A stretch of 64,000 nucleotides of DNA. It comes from Dipteris shenzhenensis. Its lineage: Eukaryota; Polypodiophyta; Polypodiopsida; Gleicheniales. The stretch's first letter is position 1, and the number at the start of each line of letters is the position of its first letter. A program made the translations under genes and the position numbers. This document shows positions 57,148-64,000 of the stretch, one piece after another. Location: the NCBI GenBank assembly GCA_047967505.1, contig CM106538.1; one strand, given 5' to 3'. The notes beneath the pieces are model-generated. The model made no database searches, was not told the origin of the DNA, and saw only the letters and a list, made by a program, of their open reading frames with translations.

Positions 57148-58528
57148 AGATCATCCATGCCCAGTCCTCTGTATGTCGCCACATCAATGTCAGCAAAGCA
57201 TACAGGGCACACTGAGAACGTGCCACCATGTGGCGGGTCATGCAATGGAGATATGCGATGTGGCCGCACCCTAGTCCAAGCCACCCTACGGTGTCAAACT
57301 CCTCGTGGCAGAGGATACAAGTGGCAGTAGGAAGCCTCGCTATGACTGCTGCGTCTATGGGTGTCCTAGTCGGCACATCTACAGGAGGAGCAGGGTATAG
57401 GGCCACGCTGGGGTCGATCCTATGGCGCGATGGATCACGACTAATATGCCTCAACTGCAAAATATAGTGCTCTGCGCGATGGTATGCTATGCGTGTCCGA
57501 ATCCTCTGCTCCTCCAAATCTGTTTGCAACAGTCGTACGTGAGACTCCATCTCCTGATGCAATAGATGTGCCTGCAATGCAAACATGTCGCGTACATGGT
57601 GAGAATTAACCAAAAAACTTCAGTTCAAAACACGCTACAAAAAAATAAACTAACATAATCAAAATAACTAACCTCGTCCCTAGACTCGGCCAACAATGCC
57701 TCCAACTCTGCAATCCATGTGTCTCGAGCCTCCAACTCGTGCTGAGGCACCGTAGATGTGGGAGGTGGTGTAGATGTGGGATGCTCCATCGATAATCGAG
57801 GTGGGGGAGGTGGAATCGCAATAGATCTCGATAGGGCAGAGACCATGTGCTGCAAGGATGATGCCACTGAATGAACATCCCCCCTAATTTGTCCTCCCAC
57901 CACTCACAATGCCGGTGTAGGGATGGTGTGCAACTCTGGTCCCTCGCGTCGACGCCCGAACACCTACAATCTGACGCTCCTGACGCCCCATCCTACCACG
58001 TCCCGCTCCTGATCCTGGACGGGTACTAAGGTAGTCCACCCGATGACCAAGGACAAACTCAGCGTAAAGCTGCATGGCAAACGACCTGCGGTTGTGAGGC
58101 AATCGACCACCATTTGCAGCGAGATATCTCGGATAAATGTGTGCTGCTATGATGGGGTGCCTACACCGTAAAATATGCAAGGGGAGCCCTGATCGTGGTC
58201 GCATTGCCTCGGTGTGACCATCCCAAAACATATCCTCCAAGGCCTCCCTGTGATGTGACTCACGCTCAAACAACTGTCGAATGGCTCTCCAATCCAAGCC
58301 ACCACCAGTGATCTCCGCCTCAGCCTGTGCCTGAAAGCTATCCACAACGTCCTCAACTGTGTCCAATCGACTCAGAGCCTCAATAACTGAATCCAGGCTC
58401 GCAACCAAGTGAGGGGGTGCCCTAGCATCCTGCAGTGCCCTCATCTCAGCTCTCAGCATCTCTATCTGCATACGAATAGTGGTGCTAGAACCTGTGCACT
58501 GGCTGGCGCATGCACAAAAAAAACACAT
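57148..58528 (-). pseudogene. RING-type accessory gene, outer copy, 5' part
   Basis: The reading from 58,528 gives the helical N-terminus (RMQIEMLRAEMRALQDARAP, DSFQAQAEAEITGGGLDWRA) and continues unbroken through RPRSGLPLHILRCRHPIIAA to GRMGRQERQI. A frame change near 57,930 leads to GGQIRGDVHSVASSLQHMVS, PPPPPRLSMEHPTS and ELEARDTWIAELEALLAESR. A clean 101-bp intron follows (57,572-57,672; GTTAGT donor, TTTGCATTGCAG acceptor), then AHLLHQEMESHVRLLQ and the RING half CILCHEEFDTVGWLGLGCGH continuing IAYLHC. CPVCFADIDVATYRGLGMDD follows in a frame shifted relative to it. The inner element is inserted right after GMDD; the rest is at 44,250-44,842. Whether the frame change between the RING halves reflects decay or an unrecognised splice is unclear. 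Confidence 0.75.
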
Positions 58529-58639
58529 GGAAATTAATATTCTATTTGGGTTATGAAAATAATATTCTATTCAATATGACTTATAATCTATTTACGTAAT
58601 GAAAACTATTTGTACGTACTCCTTGATGAGGTAGATCCT

Positions 58640-59225
58640 ATGCCCATACATCGATCGAGGTATTCTTGACATGCCCATACATCTCGGCACATCTACCTCG
58701 ATCGAGGTATTGGCATGCCACGATACCTCGATCGAGGTATTCTTGACATGCCCATACATCTCGGTACATCTACCTCGATCGAGGTATTGCCATGCCACAA
58801 TACCTCGATCGAGGTATTGTGACATGCCCATACATCTCGGTACATCCACGTCGATGGAGGTTTTGACATGCCACGATACCTCGATCGTGGTATGTTGGCA
58901 GAAGCGGGATGCCAAGTCATGTGTCCAGCATACCTCGATCGAGGTATGTCATCCGCCCTGTTGGCTGCCCTGTCGGATGGCACATACCTCGATCGAGGTG
59001 TGCTGGACATGCAACCTGACCTCGATCGAGGTTGAGCTGGATTGCCACGATACCTCGAACGAGGTAGATGTGGCATGTATAGCTGGCTTGCCAGCAAGCC
59101 TCGATCGAGGTAGAGGCTCGGTCCGGTGAAAAAGTGCAGTACCTCGATCGAGGTATTGGCTTGGCTCGGTTGTGCTCGTGTGTGATTTTCATTGGAGCTT
59201 ATACCTCGATCGAGGTATTGGAGAC
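58640..59225. repeat. Right subterminal ACCTCGATCGAGGT array, outer copy
   Basis: About fifteen sites equivalent to 56,400-57,060, including a duplicated block with CTTGACATGCCCATACATCT. The proximal half (AGCTGGATTGCCACGATACC, AAAGTGCAGTACCTCGATCG) aligns with the inner copy. The distal half, next to the RING gene, has diverged by unit gain and loss. Confidence 0.9.
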
Positions 59226-60490
59226 CGAAGCAAAACCTTTGTATTTTCACTCGAGCGGGTGTCACACTCACCCGAAAGTGGTCCGGAAGTGGACACCCTT
59301 AGCTTGCTACCTCCCGCAACTAAAATTAAAAGCATAAGTCCTTCCAAAGTAAAGTAGTTCATGCAACTAACAAATTTACATCCTAGGTCTTTCCAAAGAC
59401 ACCTAAATATTTCATACGACTAAAATTAAATCCTAAGTTCTTCCAATGTAAAGCATTTCATGCAACTAGCAAATTGACATTTAGGTCTTTCCAAAGACAC
59501 CTAAAATATTTCATACAACTAAAATTAAAATCCTATGTCTTTCCAAAGTAAAGTATTTCATGTAATCAACTATTTAAAATCGTAAGTCTTTCCAAATACA
59601 CTTAAAATGTTTCATGCAACTAAAATTAAAATCCCAAGTCTTTCCAAAGGCACCTAAAATGTTTCATGCAAGTAACAAACCTATTTTCCTATTAGTATTT
59701 AAGTGCTAACTATCCAATTAATATCTAAGTGTGCAATTAGATTTTGGTTGGCAAACGAGGCCACCACCGGCACCAAAATACTTTTTACAAGGATCAACAA
59801 ATCTTCCAAATTTATTTTGTATCTTTGTCTATCCTTGTTTTTAATACTTCTGGTTTCCAAGAGTCTCCATGAAATATGGGGAATCTCGATAATGTGAATA
59901 GTATGAATGCAACAGTGAGTTTATGTAAATGATATACACCATACAATGTAGCTAAATATCATGTAGTATAATCCCGAATCACTGTGTAGTAAATAGACAC
60001 ACCGTGCAACATATAGGACATCATGTGGTAGATTAAAGTACCGTGCAGTATGCCACCATTTCGCCACACGGTATACAAACTTATTGCATGGTACTTATCT
60101 ACAGCTACATTCTTAATAAAAATTTGCTACTAGTCCCTTGTAAAATTCCCCTAGGCTGATCAGAACATGTTTAGAACGTTTTATTACCACATTCTAAAAC
60201 GAATTATGTTTAAAATTTACCACAAATCTTTGGTCCTAGTGAGGGAATGAGTTACAGTTCTCATCTAATCAATGATATTACACGTCTTTTCCTACAAATC
60301 CTGTGATGTTACAATTATTTCCACCCATATTTGTTAAAGGACATCCTAGTAACTAGTTCATTAACACACAACAATGGATATTTTTAATGCTTGAGCATGA
60401 TGCATGGTAAGAAAGAGGAAATATGCATGTGAAATCATGCAAATGATATCTGATCCACATAAAACATTGCAAGCACAAGTATATTAGTTT

Positions 60491-60737
60491 CTTGGGAGGG
60501 TCACTCAATAATATATGTAGCTATCATGTGAGTTTAACATAAGGGCATATTTAATTTCATTTTTTCTCACATTTTCACAGACAGAATGGTGTTGTAAAAA
60601 GGATTTTGGAAAAAAATGTACAAATTGAATAGGAAAAGGTTGCATTTTATTAATGAAAAATTCACGGATAAGGGGTTTTATAAATAGGCCTTGAACGCAT
60701 GTGATATATAGCGTTTATACATTGTGAACCCCTCGAG
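60491..60737. mobile_element. MITE-4, 247 bp
   Basis: The element begins CTTGGGAGGGTCAC and ends GTGAACCCCTCGAG, flanked by ATTAGTTT (60,483-60,490) and ATTAGTTC (60,738-60,745). The interior matches MITE-2 in reverse (shared AAATTCACGGATAAGG-like, GGCCTTGAACGCATGTGATA and TATAGCGTTTATACA-like text). It has no ORF. Confidence 0.85.
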
Positions 60738-61564
60738 ATTAGTTCAATCAAGGATTGTGAAAAATATCATACCCATTGGACACTATATATATATATGCAC
60801 ATATGCTAGAAGCATATATCCAATCTACATAAAAATTTACAAGAATAAGGATATTGTTCTTGTTTAGGCTTGAAAAGTATCATACCCATCAGACACACAC
60901 ATATGCCAAAAGCACACTGATGCATATTTTCAACACTCAAGCATGATGCATATTTTCAATCATTAGGCATGATGCATGGTAAAAAATGTGGAAGTACTCA
61001 TGCCCAAATTACGTGAAAATGATATTTGATCTACGTCAAAAACTTGCAAGAACAATTATATTAGTCTCATTAAGGCATACACAAAGTATCACATCCATTA
61101 GACACACACTTATTCTAGAAGTACACTGATACAAATTTATAACACATGTACAACACACTGGGATTTTTTTAGTACGTTTTCTTTGAGAAAAGAACGTATT
61201 TTTTGAATTAAAAATGCATGTGGACGTTCAAAATGCAAAAAATGCATTTTTTACAACTGGTCACGGTTGACCGGCTATATACCGATTGGTAAATCCCAAC
61301 ACTGTCCAGTATTTTTTTGAAAATACCGATCGGTGTTGGGATTTACCAGTCGGTGCAAATTAATTGGTCAGTGAATCACCACACTGACTGGTATACAACA
61401 AATTGGAAGGTGAATCACCACACCGATCGGTATACTCAAGAAAATACCGGTCAGTGTAGTGTGACACCGATCGGTGTGCATAGACCAAATGCGTGGCATG
61501 CCTGCATTGGCCACAAAAAGCGACTGGTGTGTGGACATACTGGCCGGTATGTCGATTTAGATTC

Positions 61565-61573
61565 TATAAAAGG
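61565..61573 (+). promoter_or_regulatory. TATA box of repeat D, copy 2
   Basis: TATAAAAGG sits in the same position relative to the palindrome cluster and the tandem array as in copy 1 (13,488-13,497), with the upstream CATACTGGCCGGTATG palindrome conserved. Confidence 0.55.
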
Positions 61574-62041
61574 CCCCCTTCGCATCATTTTTTTCTATAG
61601 TTCACCGAAATTCGCCGGAAATTTCTGCAGTTTTCTGCATCTTCGCTATTTTTCACTCTCCTACAAGCTTTTGGTGAGATTCCAACCTCGCTATTGTTCT
61701 CAGTTAGGGTCGAGTGATGGCTTGCTTTGGTCGGCTGGATTCACCTCGCCTTACTTGAGAGAAAAGAGAGAGAAATATGTCATATGATTGTGCTTGCTTA
61801 CTTCTATGTGTGTGATTGCATGATGTGTTTCACTTAGGGCAAGATGATGAGATGCTTTGGCCGATTGGATTCATCTCGCCTCAAGTGATGTTCTAGTAGT
61901 ATCAGGATTAAGGTTGGGTGATGGCTCGCTTGGGCCGGCTGGATTCACCTCATCCCAATTGAGAGAGGAATATGTATGATGCTTATTTATGCATGCTTAT
62001 ATGTGTTTGAATGTCTGATGTTTATCACTTGGGGCCGGATG

Positions 62042-62385
62042 TGTTGGGATAAGTATGATCAAGGGCTTGCTCTATGGTGCATGTGTGCATCTAGGGGAGT
62101 CACATGTGTGTTTGTGTGTGTTGTAAAGGCACATCAAGTGCTATGATGTGTCTAGTGTGTGACCTAAGTGATGATGTAAGACAAAGGCAATCCACTAATG
62201 TAGGGATTGATTCCCACTGATCTAGGGGCTGATTGCCACTTATGTAGGGAAGGTTATACCTTCTCCCCCTTTCTATAAGAGAGAAACCTCTCTCTCACAA
62301 TCATAATAGAGAACTACCATCTTTCTTTCATTGTGCTCTCACACCTCTTGCAAGATGCATCTATTCTATCCTACGAGATCCTACA
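62042..62385 (+). mobile_element. 5' LTR of a Copia retrotransposon
   Basis: The LTR starts TGTTGGGATAAGTATGATCA and ends CCTACGAGATCCTACA (TG...CA, 344 bp). It contains a CTATAAGAGAG TATA-like site near 62,272 and an AGAGAACTACCATC region typical of transcribed R/U5. The tRNA primer site follows one base later. GGATG (62,037-62,041) before it is the candidate target duplication; the other side is beyond the window. The insertion cuts the tandem array of repeat D. Confidence 0.85.
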
Positions 62386-62386
62386 C

Positions 62387-62399
62387 TTGGTATCAGAGC
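62387..62399 (+). other. Primer binding site (initiator tRNA-Met)
   Basis: TTGGTATCAGAGC is the standard plant Copia primer binding site, complementary to the 3' end of initiator methionine tRNA. It lies one base after the LTR end and sets the direction and superfamily. Confidence 0.95.
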
Positions 62400-63237
62400 T
62401 TTAGGTTCTAGATCTAGCCTAGCCTAGCATTAGATGCTATCTCAAGCATAAACTACAAGTTTCTTCATCTTCTCCATTTTCCTCCTTCTTCCCAAAATCT
62501 TTGAGAGCTGTGTTCTCTGCCTACAAACAACCATTTGAGCTACAAACTCCTCACATATGGGCAAAATTCCATCTGCAAGCATTTGGTGAAATTTTGTCTA
62601 TATGCGCAATGCCAACACTCACACTCCTCGATGAACATTCGTGCAATTTTGCCTCTGTACCTACCTATCTGCAAATTCCTTTGAGCCCATGCTGGATGAC
62701 ACTGAGGGCAAGCTGCTGCTGAAATCTGATCTCATTTGGACAATAGATGGGAAAATGACAAAAAACTAGTCGGTCTTCTCAAGCTTGGCTATGGCAACCT
62801 GATGCAACATTGCACCTCTCCTTGCTGGTAGCCCTTCTCTGGTATAAGGCCCTTCTTCCTGCATAAAAATCCCCTTGAATAGAGCTATGAGTTGTGAGAA
62901 TTGCACCCTCCAAGTTCTGGTCTCTGTTTTGGACAATTTCGACAATGTTGTGAGTTTGATGCTACAGTAGATGCTACTTTAGCATTTTTGATGTTTTAAA
63001 GTGTTGAATAGCATCAGTACAACTGTGGCTACAACTTTACTTAAAGCTATTATACTTGGATTTGCTTGGAATACTTTCATTTAGCCACCTCTATGAAGCA
63101 TGCAAGTGAAAGCATCATTGATTTGTAGTATGGAATTTGGTTACAAGTCTTTGCTACTCTAAATGCTTGTATTTTGAAGCTCTTCAACTGTTTCTAGCCT
63201 TGTAAGAGAGTAGACACTGCCCATTTTAGACCCTCTC
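62400..63237 (+). other. Copia untranslated leader
   Basis: About 840 bp between the primer site and the gag start has no convincing ORF. Short upstream frames (one of 73 codons from 62,501) show no similarity to gag. A long leader is usual in Copia elements. Confidence 0.6.
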
Positions 63238-63968
63238 ATGGCTACCATCTTGAATATGGATAAGTTCAATGGTAAAGGCTTTCACACATGGCAGATGAAG
63301 GTTAAGTTCAAAGCATTAATGAGGGAAAACCTCTGGGGGCTTGTCAAACCTGCTTCAACTACTTCTTCAACAGCCTCTAATGCTGGAGAATCCTTAGCTC
63401 CGACACATTTGGTAAGAGATCCTGCTAGAGAGGAGAAAGCCTATGGCATCATTGCTCTTGGCTTAGGAGATGACTATATTCATCACATTTCTAATTTAGA
63501 GTCTCCTTCTGAAGCTTAGCAGAAGCTTGACATTATTTTTGGTGCTAGCTCTCACATCTCAAAATTGTCACCGAATTAAAGATGGCTAGTGGCACTCCTT
63601 TGGCTGCCCATGTCAATTATATGCGGAGTCTCATGACTCAACTTGCTTCTATCAACTCTCCAATCACTATAGATGATGCAATGAAAGTGTTGCTCAAAAG
63701 TATGCCTGAAGATTATGATCATGTTGTTACCACTTTGAAAAATCTTCCTAATCCTACTCTTGAAGGTCTTATTACTGCTCTTCAAGAAGAAGAAAGGCAC
63801 ATGGAACTCCGGAGAGGCAAAGACATAGCCTATGCCATAAAAACTCAAAAGGGGAAGTTTTCACCTTGCAAACATTGCGGGAAGACTAATCACCTCTCAA
63901 AAGATTGCTTCAAGATCAATCCTTGCAAACATTGTGGCAAAAACAATCGCCATGAAAAGTATTGTGCA
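63238..63968 (+). pseudogene. Copia gag (Retrotran_gag plus zinc knuckles), disrupted
   Basis: ATG at 63,238 opens MATILNMDKFNGKGFHTWQM, the F.G..F..W...M start of plant Copia gag, followed by LWGLVKPA and REEKAYGIIALGLGD. A TAG at about 63,517 sits where a tryptophan is expected (SEA/QKLD), and a 1-base shift near 63,575 moves the frame. The second part (from 63,582) has TPLAAHVNYMRSLMTQLAS, LLKSMPEDYDHVVTTLKNL, and ALQEEERHMELRRGK. Two zinc knuckles follow: CKHCGKTNHLSKDC (standard C-x2-C-x4-H-x4-C) and CKHCGKNNRHEKYC (C-x2-C-x5-H-x3-C). TGA at 63,969 comes right after. Pol lies beyond the window or is replaced by the palindromic DNA that begins here. The protein would package element RNA. 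Confidence 0.85.
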
Positions 63969-64000
63969 TGAGCATATGCTCATATGCTTATACATAAACA
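63966..64000. repeat. GCATGAGCATATGCTCAT palindrome at the window edge
   Basis: Immediately after the gag zinc knuckles the DNA becomes TGCATGAGCATATGCTCATA, then TGCTTATACATAAACA. This is the same palindrome that forms the satellite core at 19,260-21,520. The window ends before its extent can be judged. Confidence 0.7.

Larger units (their letters stand above)
35271..59315. mobile_element. Sola-like DNA transposon, outer copy (interrupted)
   Basis: The element starts GGGTGGTAGCAAGCTAAGGG (35,271) and ends with the complement of GGGAGGTAGCAAGCTAAGGG (59,315). The inverted match runs about 29 bp, to TGTCCACTT. It is flanked by the 4-bp duplication GCAA (35,267-35,270 and 59,316-59,319), and the flanking DNA rejoins as CATGCAACTAAAATTAAAA, a phrase that occurs uninterrupted near 59,608. 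Subtracting the inner copy (44,843-57,147) leaves about 11.7 kb. Contents: transposase (36,951-39,848, plus), satellite (40,140-41,910), RING-type accessory gene (minus, split 44,250-44,842 and 57,148-58,528) and a palindrome array at the right end. A 4-bp duplication and a DDD-type enzyme fit the Sola superfamily. Confidence 0.85.
59316..62041. repeat. Repeat D, copy 2, right part
   Basis: The stretch starts with the second GCAA duplication and continues the repeat left at 35,270. It contains several 55-70 bp units with AAGTCTTTCCAAAG and TTTCATGCAACTAA (59,320-59,690), a block shared with 34,490-34,690, and MITE-4. Another region of repeats follows (AAGTATCACATCCATTAGAC-like, 60,760-61,110). 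From 61,150 the promoter-like block of copy 1 appears (palindromes 61,270-61,560, TATA box, GATGGCTTGC tandem repeat). It ends at 62,041, where the Copia LTR is inserted. No gene is supported. Confidence 0.6.

Noticed and set aside
56554-59271. Frames with repeated TSIEV, PRSRY and YLDRG peptides
   Set aside because: They are translations of the ACCTCGATCGAGGT palindrome in different frames, on both strands.

Overview
The window looks like heterochromatin-like, transposon-dominated nuclear DNA of a land plant. The evidence is plant CACTA (En/Spm) TNP2 proteins with their companion Ptta/En/Spm (Transposase_24) proteins, a BED/DUF659-type hAT transposase, a Ty1/Copia element primed by initiator tRNA-Met, GT-AG introns of about 90-100 bp, and CCCTAAA (TTTAGGG) telomere-type repeats. 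I found no host housekeeping gene, no rRNA or tRNA gene and no CRISPR array. Almost every coding sequence is broken. I cannot name the species; the unusual element content would fit a moss, lycophyte or fern at least as well as a seed plant, but that is only an inference.

Layout. 1-3.7 kb: a head-to-head inverted duplication of a Ptta-type gene around a near-perfect palindrome at 1679, with 8-bp-TSD MITEs in both arms. 3.7-12.2 kb: debris of CACTA elements (TNP2 C-terminal halves, a Ptta gene on the minus strand), two Copia fragments and a true CACTA end at 12,197. 12.4-14.5 kb: a long repeat (called D here) with ACCGGTCGGT-type palindromes, a TATA box and a tandem array; its second copy begins at 33.3 kb and runs to 62.0 kb with large insertions. 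14.8-33.3 kb: one hAT transposase gene (minus strand) split by a 17-kb CACTA composite (15,773-32,727, TTT target duplication). The composite holds an inverted-arm element with a 2-kb core of palindromic satellites, plus a TNP2 gene that is itself interrupted by a complete 6.9-kb CACAACAA-ended element (24,000-30,881, AAA duplication) carrying its own Ptta and TNP2 genes.

35,271-59,315: the most interesting part. A large DNA transposon with 29-bp TIRs and a 4-bp duplication (GCAA) contains a second member of its own family (44,843-57,147, duplication AGAT). Each copy is about 12 kb and carries: a plus-strand, two-exon transposase with a DDD-like triad (VDFAENY / DGCGGQFK / HGKGEHDG), which best fits the Sola superfamily; a minus-strand accessory gene encoding a coiled-coil, proline-rich, RING-type protein; a roughly 175-bp satellite with embedded telomere repeats between the two genes; and clusters of the palindrome ACCTCGATCGAGGT both in the transposase promoter and beside the right TIR. 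The inner copy landed inside the outer copy's RING gene. A MITE then landed inside the inner transposase gene.

59.3-64 kb: the rest of repeat D, another MITE, and the 5' end of a Copia retrotransposon (LTR 62,042-62,385, PBS, broken gag). Overall at least four levels of nesting can be read, each supported by target duplications and by reading frames that rejoin when the insertion is removed.
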